A stretch of DNA of 64,000 bases from Thermothielavioides terrestris NRRL 8126 (Eukaryota > Ascomycota > Sordariomycetes > Sordariales > Chaetomiaceae): NCBI RefSeq assembly GCF_000226115.1, contig NC_016457.1:4588001-4652000 (forward strand). Direction: 5' to 3'. Below the pieces are notes generated by a model. The model searched no databases and had not been told where the DNA came from. It worked only from the letters and a program-made list of their open reading frames with translations. This document shows positions 10,124 to 21,315 of this stretch, piece by piece. Made by a program: the position numbers and the translations under genes. The number at the start of each line of letters is the position of its first letter. Position 1 is the stretch's first letter.

Positions 10124-10640
10124 TGTTTCGTCCATTGTCAGCAACTCAATGATAATGTCTCGTTGCTAACTATGTTGCAGAATCCAAGAACCGACCGAAG
10201 TCTTCACAGCGGAATTTGGCCCAGTGCTCTGCAGCATAAAGCACAAACCGCGACAAGAACGAACAACTCCCGGTCGACGAAACAACACTCGGTCACTCAT
10301 TAGGGGTTTGTCAATTCTGGAAAGCTGGGTTGGATCCTCTTGTCTGGGTTGGAAAGCCGAACTCTTGCACGCTAGTCTTGATAGCGTCTATAAACCACAA
10401 TACTTCAAAGAGGTGGATGATAGACACGGGGAGAATCACGGTTCGAAAGTGATGGGCGAAAAGGCAAATCACTCAAGCAAGTAAATATTTAGTCAATCCT
10501 CATTCTCCAATAAACCAACCATAACCCCCAACTTCCCACTGTAATCTTCTTGTCTGTGTATGTACATACCCGTCTCACCCAACCAACTCACCACTCACTC
10601 ACCCACCCAACTCCACCACCAACCAACCGGTCCCTTACTC

Positions 10641-12428
10641 CTAAACCCACCCACCCTCACCCCTCCCACCCCTCCCACTCCTTATCCCCCTCCCTCTCCC
10701 CCTCCCCTGATCCCCTTCCTCTTCACTATACAAATCAATAATATCCAAAAACAAGTCCGCGTCATTCCCGTGTTCGCGCATCTCCCTCTCGAACCGCGCC
10801 CGCTCCTCCGGCGTCTTCCACGCCAGAATGTCCCCCAGGGCCGGCGTCGACGACGACCGCGGCCGCGGTCGTGGCCGGGGCTGCGGCTGCTGCGGGGGCT
10901 GGGGCGGCCGTTTCTTCCCCGGCGGCGGGCGCTCGCGGACGTCTGTTGGTGGTGGTGGGGGTGGGTGGACGGCGGAAGCTGTGGGCTTGGAGGAGAAGGG
11001 TGTGGTGGTGGTGGTTGTGGTGGGGACGGATGTGGAGAGGGAAGAAGACGAGGTCGTTGTCGTCTTCTTCTTGGTGGCTGTGGTTGTGGACGCGGCGGCG
11101 GGGCCGCGGCGGGGGTGCTGTAGCTGCTGCTGCTGCGAGTAGAGCTGTTGGTGCCGCGCTGCGATGGATGCGTTGAGGGATGTGGGAGGAGGAGCGGAAG
11201 TCGCTGGTGCGGATGAAGTGGGAGCTAGGGATGCCGCCGTCGGCCGGTATTTTGACCGGATCGGCGGGAAGGGCGGCGGGGGCAGCGGCTTCTCCTTGTA
11301 CCGCTCTCGTTGGGGCGCCCGGGGCTGGTCGATCCTCGCCGGGTCGTAGATCCCGCCCGGGGTTGGCCAGATGGTGCGGATCGCGTTGGGAGCTGAAGAC
11401 GACTTCTGATGATGTCTCTGAGCGGTTGACGGAGGAGCGAGAGGTCTGGCGGGTATCTGGTCTGTTGGTGTCGGCCCCTCGACTCTGAGGTCTGGCACCG
11501 CCTCGCGCCGGACAGGCCTCCCGTGATTTCCCCCGTTACTCAAGAGACTGTTATCAGCCCTCGACGTGATGTCGAGCAGCTGCCGCTCAGCGAGCCTCGG
11601 CGGCGCCTTTTGGGGCTCACTCCTCCTGGGATACTCCAGGCACACCGTCAGGTCCCGCCTGCAGCCCAGGAAAGGGCAGAACTGGGGCGAGACGTCATGT
11701 CCAAAAGACCTGTGACAGAATGGACAGACGCCGCGTCTGTACAGCTCCATGCGCACTAGTTGCTCCTTGTCAACTGGGTTTTCCGAGACTTCGTCTGCAT
11801 GACCAAGGCGCCTACCTTCACGTGGCCTTGGTCCAGTCCAGCCGATGTCCCCCGCGACAGTGGCCAGAGCTGGACTTGGACTCCGCGACTGGTCGGTCGG
11901 TGCTTGATCCCTCGCCGCGCCGGAAAACAAAGGTGCTGGAGTGCTTCTCGCGGTGCTACCGGGCTGAGAATCCGTAGTTGTGTCTTGGAGTCGCTGCTGT
12001 CGTTTATAGTCAGCACCATCAGGAGTCTCCTGTCTCGCGACATCCTCCTCCTCCTGGCAGTCCCAGCTCGGCAGGAGGGGAAGCACAAACCCAGCTTGGA
12101 GCGCCGATTCTTTCTCGACCCTCCCCTGAGGGTGTCGGAGGGGGCGATAACCTACCGGGCGTGTGTTTGCCTGCTGCGGGCCGCCGCTGAACATGCTGAC
12201 GTGTTTGTCGGCAGAGGCACGCCGCCACCTCGCGATCTGCTCACTACACTCTTCTTCACTGGGTACCACGATTGCCGCCACAAGCCTTGCTGGTCTGTCT
12301 GGGGTGTGGACGATCTCGAAGTCTTTCGCTTCTTTCTCTTCGTTTCTGGGCTTGGGTCGGCCGAGATCTCGTAGTTTTTGAGCAAAGCTGCCGGTTGAGC
12401 TGCTAGGGCTTGAACGGTACCTTGACAT
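10641..12428 (-). CDS. Disordered protein with a Cys-pair motif, unrecognised
   Basis: Single open frame on the minus strand. The likely start is the ATG at 12428 (MSRYRSSPSSSTGS), giving 595 aa; in-frame codons continue upstream to about 12644 but look less protein-like. The N-terminal half is charged. Near the centre lies CPFCHRSFGHDVSPQFCPF followed by LGC, a CxxC...CxxxxC arrangement that could bind zinc. The C-terminal half is Pro-, Gln-, Ser- and Thr-rich and ends in an acidic helix (EEERARFEREMREHGND-like) and a GR-rich tail. No catalytic domain is visible. It follows the VHC1 gene on the same strand, 392 bp downstream. Function unknown. Confidence 0.65.
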   Translation of the reverse strand: MSRYRSSPSSSTGSFAQKLRDLGRPKPRNEEKEAKDFEIVHTPDRPARLVAAIVVPSEEECSEQIARWRRASADKHVSMFSGGPQQANTRPVGYRPLRHPQGRVEKESALQAGFVLPLLPSWDCQEEEDVARQETPDGADYKRQQRLQDTTTDSQPGSTARSTPAPLFSGAARDQAPTDQSRSPSPALATVAGDIGWTGPRPREGRRLGHADEVSENPVDKEQLVRMELYRRGVCPFCHRSFGHDVSPQFCPFLGCRRDLTVCLEYPRRSEPQKAPPRLAERQLLDITSRADNSLLSNGGNHGRPVRREAVPDLRVEGPTPTDQIPARPLAPPSTAQRHHQKSSSAPNAIRTIWPTPGGIYDPARIDQPRAPQRERYKEKPLPPPPFPPIRSKYRPTAASLAPTSSAPATSAPPPTSLNASIAARHQQLYSQQQQLQHPRRGPAAASTTTATKKKTTTTSSSSLSTSVPTTTTTTTPFSSKPTASAVHPPPPPPTDVRERPPPGKKRPPQPPQQPQPRPRPRPRSSSTPALGDILAWKTPEERARFEREMREHGNDADLFLDIIDLYSEEEGDQGRGRGRGIRSGRGGRGEGGWV

Positions 12429-12820
12429 AGCCAGGCGGTTAAGAATAGGATATTCCTGGTTAACGATAGTTCCTGGACTGTGTGTGGCATTGCAAATATT
12501 GGCATTGTCGTTGGAACCAAGCAGCATCGCGCAGCCACGTGCGGTTGCGGTGGCCCAACACTTTTTATAGGAATAGGGTAGAAGGAGAAAATAAGCTTGT
12601 TTCTTTGTGCTAGGGTATGATACTCGTGTCATCAAGGAACGCATTCATGTCTGTTCATTCAAAAAGCGGCCGGACTCTCCCACGAGTTTCATTGTGTCGA
12701 ACGGGCTTCCCCTTCTTTGTCCCCGAAACGCCTCAGCTGTGGTACCCAAACAATGGCAGAGGCCACCTAGTGTGGCGCACCGATGCCACGAATCTCTTCT
12801 GAAGACAGCAATTACCCAGC
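12429..12820. other. Intergenic, promoter of 12428 gene
   Basis: The 392 bp between two minus-strand genes. No gene or motif recognised. Confidence 0.45.
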
Positions 12821-15800
12821 CTAGAGGCTCACGGTGACGGTCATGTGGTTACTCAACACCAGCAACACAGGAGGCAGCCCGTGGCAGAGCACTTCGACGT
12901 CGGACAGATATGCCAAGCTTGCCTCCTCGCTCTGGCACGTGTTCTCCTCGGGGATGGGCAGCGTCGTCAGAATCACGGCTGTGTCGCTGCTGTTTTGCCG
13001 CATGAGCTCGTTTAGAATCAAATGTTGGGCCCGGCTGGGAAGGTCGTTGAAAGACAGCGAGAGATCTTGCGTCGAATAACTTGACCCATTTTTGTCGGCT
13101 TCGCCCTCTGATAGCTGATAGGACGTCAGTAGTTCCGGAATGTCGACTAAGGCGTCGCCGCCATTGTCCTGTGCTTTCGACATGGAGCTCCTCCGTGATC
13201 TCGCCGGTGATTTGACGGCAGAACCAGCCTCAGCAAACGAAACCTTCTTGTCAGTTGTGCTCTCCCCGCCGGGACCGGGTTCGCTCGCGATGCGTCCAAA
13301 CGACGACTGCCGAGAAAACGTGCGAGCCTCTGCCTCGGCAAACATGATCCGCGGTTCGCTCCCGTCCTCATTCGTGATTGTTGTCTCGGGCACTAGGTTG
13401 CTCGAGAATCTCATGGCCGTAGAGCCATGTCTTGACAGAGGCGGCCTTTCTGGCTTTAGGATCCCTCGAGGGGCTGGGGACAGCTCCGACCTGTTCCGGC
13501 TGTGCCTCGCCGCTTCCATTCCCGAGTCGCTACCAGTGCGAGTGTCTGACATGATCGTCCCGTAAGAGCTCTCCAAGGGTGACCGTGATCTTTTGAGTCT
13601 CCGCTCCTTTCGAGGGCTCTTTACGCGGGCAAATATATCCGCAAAGCTCCTCCGCCGTCGGATTGCAGCCAGCAAAGGACGCCTGGCTGGGTCGTCACCT
13701 TTGCCGGGCACGCTGTCCGCATCATCATCGTGGTAATCCACGACCGCCGTCTCCGAGGTGTCGCTCTCGGTGTCGCTGTCGGAGCCAGCGTCCGTGTCCG
13801 AGCTGTCGAAGACATTGAAGGGCAGGTTCTGTGTGTGGATGCCCATGCTGACGCCCCATTTCACGAGCTGCGACATGGACGGCTTCTTTGGTAGTTCGGT
13901 GAGCTGCGCCAGACTATGGCGCCTTCTCTCTCGGCCATCAGAAGGACCGTCGTGCGGGTTGTACAGGCTTGGTCGGCCTGATGTCGACTCCATGACCTGC
14001 GCTGCGGACGCAAGCTCTTGGGACTGGGTCATCGACTGACTTCCCCGGTAGTTTTGCAGCTCTTCCCACCACTCCTGGTTCCTCAAGCACTCGTTGACAA
14101 GCTTTTCGGTCTCGCGGTTCGTGAAATGGCCGTGGATGATATGATCGTAAGTCGACAAGTGGCCGGATGCCAGCCAGAACACCAGCACCTGAGCATCGAT
14201 CCTCAGCTTCTCCAGCAGAGCCTTCACTCGTCCCCTTTCCTCCTCAACTTCCCCTTCGTACTCGACAAAGACGAGGACTCGGAGCTTATAGACCTTTTTC
14301 CACGCTGGAACAGTGTGGAGAATATATCCTAGTTGGAGGATTAACGTGTCTGCTTGCAGTTAGATTTGATGCCCAGAGTCTGCCAATGGGGACACTCACA
14401 GGTATCAAAGTTTGTGGTGAGCACATCCTTCCCACCCGCGGTGAGCGCCGCCGACATTTGTATGGGCCAGAGATCAATGTACCTCTTGGTATTGCTGCCG
14501 TCCCGCCGCGGCGTCTCCAGGGCGTCGAAGCCTTTGCCGACTGCGACGTTCAAGCGGTACCGCAGAGCCAGATCTTCGAGGATTGTGAGATAGCTCGTCA
14601 CCGACATCATCTCTTCCGTCCTCATGGCATCAGTAGGCAGCACTCCTTCCAGGATACGGGAAGACGTGTCCCCTCTTCGCCTTCTCCTGGTTTTGATCTT
14701 GGCTTCAGAGTCCGAATCTCCCGGTTGGGTTGGTTTGAGAGACACGGGTGCGTTGGGAACCTGCAATTGGGACCCAGAGCGACGCAACTCATCCATGTTG
14801 TAAAAGCCGATGACGGCAATATTTGGCCTCATGCCCCCTAGACCCGCAGACAACACCAAGTTTCTAACCCCCCACGTGATGGTGGGCGACATGGTGAGCT
14901 GCACAAAAGCCTTGATCCGAGAGTACTCGGAGATGTACCTGGTCCAGGCGGCCTGTTGCAGCTTCGCCTCTGCCACACCGGCCGCGAAGTCGTCCGTGAC
15001 AATGACATGTCCCAGGATGTAGAGAGCTCCTTTCTTCAGGGAGTTGCAGAACTGTATCAGCCGCGTCTGCCTCCTGGGATTGTTGATGAGGAGGATGATC
15101 TGCGGTCTCCAGAACTTGATGTGCTCTGGCTTCAGCCGCAGCAGGTATTTTCGCACTTGATGATAGATCAAGTTCTGGGAGACGTCGCCCCAGTGCTTCG
15201 GCGGACTGAGATAATGGATGAGGAGGAAGAGAAAGACCAAGAGACTGACGGCCGTGGTGGCATAAGTCTCGTCGATGAAGAACATGGCAGCCGCAGAGAG
15301 GATGCTGCCGGCAAACGCTGTCTGCCAGCTGAAGAATTTGAAGCCGGGGCGAAAGTTGGGAGCGGACCCAATCTTGAGAAGAAAGCAAGCAAGGTTCATG
15401 ACGAAGAAGGTCATCTATCTGCGGTTAGAGGCGGCTGCGAAGCTCGGATAGCTGTAGCCCTTGCGACTCTCACCTGGTAACCCATGGATATGAGGGTAGC
15501 AATCTGGTTCAGATTGGCGAGCATGGCGACTTGTGCAGCGACGTAGGTGAGGAAGATGGCGACAATAGGCTCGTCCGCTTTCTTAGAGCCCTTGCCGAAA
15601 ACAGACAGTCCCGGGAACAGCTTGTCCCTAGCAAGTGCTTGCATGAGCTTGGCGGACCCGATGACGCCCATCAGGGCGGAGAAGAAGGTAGTAGCAAGTT
15701 CGCCCGCAAAGACAATCGGGGGCCACAGGTTCGTGTCCTGAATGATGTTCGGGTTCCGAAGAAACGATGCGTGTGATGTGCTTGATGCCAGGGAGAGGAC

Positions 15801-16683
15801 GACAAGCAAGTACGCAACGAGCGTAGAGAGCATGGCCCAAAGCGTGCCGATTGGAATCGCCTTGCTTGGGTTTCGGAGGTCCCCGGACATGGAGGCACCA
15901 GCAAAGATGCCCGAGGTCGCGGGGAACAAGATGCCGAACAGGTCTCGGAATGTTGCGAACCCATTGAACTCGGCGCCGGCGGAGTGAGGGAGCAGGTTGG
16001 ACCTCAGCGTTGCTAGGCTGGCGCCTGTAAACTCGATGCCCCTGTCCGGGTCACTGAAGGCTGGCTTTGCCAGGGCCGAGAGCGGGATGCTGAGGGTGGA
16101 AACAGTCAAGACCACCAGAAGCGCATTGCTTGCCTTGGCGAATATGGAGCTCCCGGCAAGACAGAGGCCGGTGCAGAGCACCAGAGCGAGAGTGCCGAAG
16201 AGGTAGTCCCACCAGTACCCGCTAGGCATGTCACGGCCGATGTTGAGCTTGATGCAGTCGATTAGACCGACAACATTGAGGGCCGTGTTCAGCACCTGGG
16301 CCAGGTAGAACAGGATGCCGATGGAGCCGCCAAACTCGGGGCCCAGGGACCTGGAAATCAGGTAGTAGGCGCCTCCTCCCTTGACTTCACCATTCGACGC
16401 AATTGCCGAGAGCGAGAGCGTGGTGACGAAGTCAACAAGGTACGCAATGAACATGAGACCTAATGTATTTGAAGTCAGGAAGGTCTGCACGTGCTGAGCT
16501 AAGGGGGATAGGGGTGAGTGGACACCAGGAGAACATACCCAGGATGCCCAACAGGCCAATTTGCCCCAGGATCAACCCAAACCTCAGAAACATGAGAATA
16601 CTGAGAATGTTCAGGCAGACCGGGATGTAGACCCCGGAAACCATGCCCAGCTTGTGCCTCTTGCTGCTCGGCTCCGACTCCAT
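12821..16683 (-). CDS. VHC1: SLC12-type vacuolar cation-chloride cotransporter
   Basis: Four exons on the minus strand: 16683-16539, 16459-15474, 15414-14400 and 14349-12821, giving 1224 aa. All junctions are GT-AG in phase; intron 1 has a CTGAC branch 17 nt before its acceptor. The transporter core shows hallmark SLC12 segments: MFLRFGLILGQIGLLG in the first membrane helix, ASNGEVKGGGAYYLISRSLG, LFYLAQVLNTALNVVG, FPATSGIFAGASMSGDLRNP, and NLACFLLKIGSAPNFRPGF at the end of the core. The C-terminal half is cytosolic and Ser-, Arg- and Asp-rich, with an SLC12-type C-terminal domain. Yeast Vhc1 (YBR235W) moves K+ with Cl- across the vacuolar membrane; vacuolar location here is inferred. It is divergent from an AVT3-type vacuolar transporter gene. 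Confidence 0.93.
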
Positions 16684-18382
16684 CGTGGGCGGCGTTGACC
16701 TGGAGGCGCCTTAATTGTGCTTGTGGACGATGCATCGGCTGGCAAGGCAGCGGCGAGCGAGACAGTAAGTAGAAATGACGGCAGCCAGGACGCAAGACAA
16801 CAAACGAATGGCTCGGCTGTCTTGATTGTGACACGGCGCAGAGCGTGTAGTTGGGACAGCAGATCCTCGAACAACAAGGCCCAACTCCTGACCGCTGCTC
16901 CACCGCCTGAGGAAGTTTCACAGTCAGAGGCAGAACTCAGATGTCTCCTGCGCCCACCCCACAGCAACAGGCATCATTGCACTTCGAAGAATCAAGAACT
17001 CTGCTGACCATCAACTCCACCAAGGGGCAAGGGGATGAAACATCGCGCAGGGAAGGGCGTGGTGATGTTGGCCGCCGTCGCAGACCCGACTGCAGACCGA
17101 CAACGGACCCCGCTGGATCGAGCGTTCAACTAAGGCAACTTAGTTGAGTTGGGGCAGCGATGCGGGGTCGTGCCTTTCCAAGACGTGCACTGTGTCGAGA
17201 CACACGGAACCAAGTGCACCAGAGGATCTTGAAGAGACATGAGATGATCTCTGTCGCTCATCCGAACTCGGGTCGCAGTCGGGCAGAGTGCGAGAAGCCT
17301 GAGATGCGCCGAAACGACGTCATTCGGCAAGGCCCGCAGCGCAGCCGCTCCGCATCCAAACAGACCGCCGCTCCATTCCGAGCCGTAGCGCGCTCGGCGG
17401 GCTCGCCATGGCAAACAGGGTCCAGTGTACAGTACGGATCACAGTACGGAGTAATGTGATTGGCATTTGCATGCAGGCGACAGATGCGATGGAGGCGAGT
17501 GGTTACGTGGAGATGAAAGACTTGCAATCTCTAAAGCCTGTAAGCTCTGGGATGTGATACCCATCTTCGACGGAGCGAGCTCCAGAAACAAAGTAACTGC
17601 CTGACGGATCCGTACGGATATAACTTAACGTTACCTAAGGTTACTTCCAGGTTAACTGCATACTCCCTTGAGGCAGGATGCCTAACTGATAAGATAACTA
17701 ACATCATCGCTCCCACATCACGCTGGCCGTTTCGCCTACCTGTACGGAACATACAGTGCTAGCCAACAGCATCCTCGTTCTAATTCTAGTTCAATACAAC
17801 GTGTCTTGTGAGATGCCCTTTAGGTAGTCCGTGGTTGTTACAGTGTTACAGTGAGAACAATACTCCGTATGTATTCCGTAGTGTCCATAAACTCCTTTGG
17901 AGAGAGCGAATCTTTTGTTGAGAACTCCGCCTGGGCAGACACTAACTATGCCGAAACGGGCCTAGTTACACCATCGTGAGGCCCTGCCAAGGCCCTGCCA
18001 CGGCCCCCCAGGGCAAGTCGTGTCAGCAGGCCGCCAACCGCATTTCCGCATTCGCTCCTTATCAGCACTTGAGAGCCCGACTCCGGTGTCACAAGCCAAA
18101 CATCGGCGTCAGCTGCCTGCCCTCAACAAGACTTGCCCTTCCCTCCATTTTTGACATTGCAGACGCTGTTAAAGGAACCGTTCATTTTGTGAATTGTCCT
18201 TGTCTTGGCCCGCGCCGTTCCCTCTCTTGCGGTCTCGCCTGTCAGTCTGCGCTGCACCGCTCCTCTTGTTGATCCGTTGACCTGGGAGTCGTTGCAACCT
18301 CCAGATAACATATCTTGGCCTAGATTAAGACCGTCAACAGAAGGCATGAGATAGCGGTTCAATATAGGTTACAGCAACAACC
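16684..18382. promoter_or_regulatory. Divergent promoter between VHC1 and AVT3-type genes
   Basis: A 1.7-kb gene-free interval between two head-to-head transporter genes. It contains a perfect 9-bp stem with a GCAA loop (17126-17147), tandem ACAGTACGGA units at about 17431-17450, and the motif TACGGAGTA or its complement at 17445 and 17861. AT-rich sequence with several GTTAACGTTACC-like stretches lies at 17600-17700. No coding frame is convincing. Confidence 0.5.
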
Positions 18383-20727
18383 ATGTCGAACCCCTCCCGA
18401 ACTTCGCCCCCGCCAATACAGCGGCATCTGTCTTCCTCGCCCGGCTCCGTCCGCGGCCGCTCCTTTGATCGCTCAGAGTCTACCGCGCGACTCGCCTCAC
18501 CGGTCGCGCTCGGCACCTCGCCCGCCGCTCAGGCGCCCTTGCTTTCCGCCGACGAGCCGGGCTCGGGCTTTCTGACGCCTCTCCCAGGTCCCGGCTCGCA
18601 CGTTGCCGGCCCGGGCGTCTCGGCCCTCGCGGCCGCCTTGTCCAATTCGCTTGGAGCCTCCCCGCCGCGGTTCGGTACGCCGCCTGTTCGAACATCTTCT
18701 CCCACGCCGGCATCTCTAAACGCCCCGGGCACCGGGACGCCGACAAACTATGGCTCGTTCGATGGGAGGAGACAATGGCCAGGTGGCGCGTACGAGGATC
18801 CGGAGATCATCAGGAGGCACCTGGTTCAGCCCGGCGACGGTGTCTCGGACGACGGGTTGAGGCAAACCACCAACGGGGCGAAGGGTAAGCAACCCGCGGG
18901 AACGGTGCGATCCGTCGTGGACGACGAGTTCTCGAGTCTCAAACTGCAAGGCGGCGACATCACGCGGCCGATATACAAGTGGACAGAAGAGGTGGATCAG
19001 CGGAGTAGGGTGCAGCGCAGCAAGAGCTTCAGCGTTCCGAGGCCGGAACCTGAGAATGAAATACTCGACATCCAAAACATCAAGGTGCCCGGCGGCTTCA
19101 GACGCAACTTCATCCGGCGCGCGGCCAGGGGTGTCGACGAGCTCGAGCACGGCTCCGGCTCGGGCAAGCATCCGACGCCACCGCGGCTGCTCACCAGCAG
19201 CTTCCTCGAGTTTTTGACTCTGTACGGCCACTTTGCGGGCGAGGAGCTGGAGGAAGACGACGAGGTGTTGAAGCCGGGCGAGTGCTTCACTTCTGGCAGC
19301 GAGGCCGATTTCTACGAGGAGGGCTCCGAGGAGGAGCCCATGGAAGAGAGCGCGCTGCTGACCCCGTCTCACCGTAAGAGGCGGAGGAAAGAGCGCGGAG
19401 GGAGCGGCCAGAACAGCCCAACGTCGGCGGCCCTGCTCCTTCTCAAATCCTTCGTCGGGACCGGCGTCCTGTTCCTCCCGCGCGCCTACCTCAACGGCGG
19501 CATGCTGTTCAGCAACCTGGTGCTGCTGTTTGTGGCGGCTCTGAGCTACTACTGCTTCGTCCTCCTTGTCACCACGAGGTTGAAGGTTGAGGGGTCATTC
19601 GGTGACATTGGCGGCATCCTGTACGGCAAGTGGATGAGGACGCTCATCTTGACCTCCATCGTCATCAGCCAGCTGGGGTTTGTTGCGGCCTATATCGTGT
19701 TTACGTCGGAGAACCTGCAAGCCTTCATTCTCGCCGTCACCGACTGCCGGACCCTGATCCCCATCACTTGGCTCATCATCATGCAGATGGTGATATTTCT
19801 GCCCTTCTCCCTCCTCCGCGACATCGGCAAGCTGGGCTTCACGGCGCTGGTTGCCGACGCGTTCATCGTCATCGGCCTGGCCTACCTCTTCTACTACGAC
19901 GTCCTCACGCTCAACACGGAGGGCCTGGCAGACATCATCATGTTCAACCAGAAGGACTGGACCCTGTTCATCGGCACGGCCATCTTCACGTTCGAAGGCA
20001 TCGGCCTGATCATCCCGATTCAGGAGTCGATGCGGCAGCCCCAGAAGTTCCCCAAGGTCATGTTCGCGGTCATGGTCATCATCACGACGCTCTTCACCGT
20101 CATGGGCGCCGTCTCGTACGCGGCCTACGGCTCCAAGACGGAGACGGTCGTGCTGCTCAACCTGCCGCAGGACGACAAGCTCGTCAACGGCGTCCAGTTC
20201 CTCTACTCGCTGGCCATCCTGCTCTCGACGCCGCTGCAGATCTTCCCGGCCATCCGCATCACCGAGAACGCGCTGTTCACCAAGAGCGGCAAGTACAACC
20301 CGTACATCAAGTGGCAGAAGAACGTGTACCGCTTCTTCGTCGTGGCGCTCTGCGCGCTGATCGCCTGGGGCGGCGCCGATAACCTGGATAAGTTCGTGGC
20401 GCTGGTCGGCAACTTTGCGTGCATCCCGCTCGTGTATATCTATCCGGTAAGTTTGCGCCGCCTCCCTCAGTTTCCCTTCCCCAACCAACCCTCTTTCAGA
20501 AATGGATGATGTTTGAGCCATTGCGCTTGCTGACTGATTTCCAAATCCAGCCGATGCTGCATTTCAAGGCCGTGGCGAAGTCTGCCCTACAGAGGTGGTC
20601 CGATATTCTGCTCTGCATCTTTGGCTTCGCCGCAATGGCTTACACCACAAGCCTGACGGTGATGAGCTGGGCTAACGATTCCGGTGGTGGCGGATTGCCC
20701 AGCCACTGCAAAACTAAGGGGCTGTAG
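18383..20727 (+). CDS. AVT3: AVT3-type vacuolar amino-acid transporter
   Basis: Two exons, 18383-20446 and 20551-20727, product 746 aa. The intron (GTAAGT donor, ATCCAG acceptor) interrupts the conserved IYP-PMLHFKA segment in phase. The first 340 residues are a hydrophilic, Ser/Pro-rich cytosolic extension with acidic clusters, common in fungal AVT3/AVT4 proteins. Membrane segments start at SAALLLLKSFVGTGVLFLP, the family signature for the first helix, and about eleven helices follow. Yeast Avt3 and Avt4 export neutral amino acids from the vacuole (established); substrate here is inferred from the family. Orthology to AVT3 rather than AVT4 is not certain. The N-terminal acidic region may be phosphoregulated (inference). 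Confidence 0.9.
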
Positions 20728-21315
20728 ATGGGGGTTAATGCTGAGAACTGAGTTGGATAGTGCTGCGCATGCATGGTTTATTTTCGTTCCTTTTTTTGGG
20801 ACAAGGCTTCGCTCAGCATCGCATGGCATGTTTGGGCGTTCAGGGGGGGTGCGTCGGAAGTCAACTGACGCTAGGGGGTGCATTCAGGGTAGACGGCTAG
20901 ATTAAGGTAGTCATTTCGAGTTACAGGCGCTGCAAGTGAGGCCTTGGTCCCGCTAGAGAAGATGGACAGGCTGTCGAGCGTAGAGGAGAAACGATTGATA
21001 GATCATCTCAAGTCACGGCTCCTTTGCTGTCTTGGTCTCTCTTACGGTCACGAGGCTTGTGAGCATGACACGCAGGTCGAGACAGAAGGTGAAAAAGGCC
21101 CGTGCACGGCCGACTTTCACCGGTTCACTCTCGGTGCTTGGCATCGACAAGCCACCATCATCAACAAAGTTCGTCTTGCATCCGTATCAGCTTCATCATT
21201 TCGCTCGACCCTCTTGCCACCACGTGGAATTGCCGCTCTTGCTTGCTTGCTTGCTTGCTTGCTTGCATTGCATACTCTATAAGTATTTGAATATCATAAT
21301 CTTCTTTCAGCGATC
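20728..21315. other. Intergenic, promoter side of RPB11
   Basis: 3' region of the AVT3-type gene and upstream region of RPB11. It contains a GCTT simple repeat (listed separately) and a TATAAGTA sequence near 21280. No gene seen. Confidence 0.5.
21238..21266. repeat. (GCTT)n microsatellite
   Basis: About seven GCTT units, located some 50 bp upstream of the candidate RPB11 start codon. Confidence 0.9.

Larger units (their letters stand above)
9582..10640. other. Convergent intergenic region rich in pyrimidine tracts
   Basis: Lies between the plus-strand gene ending at 9581 and the minus-strand gene ending at 10641. It contains two long pyrimidine tracts (listed separately) and no convincing coding frame. 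Confidence 0.5.

Noticed and set aside
19595..20521. 308-codon minus-strand ORF
   Set aside because: Antisense shadow of the AVT3-type transporter.
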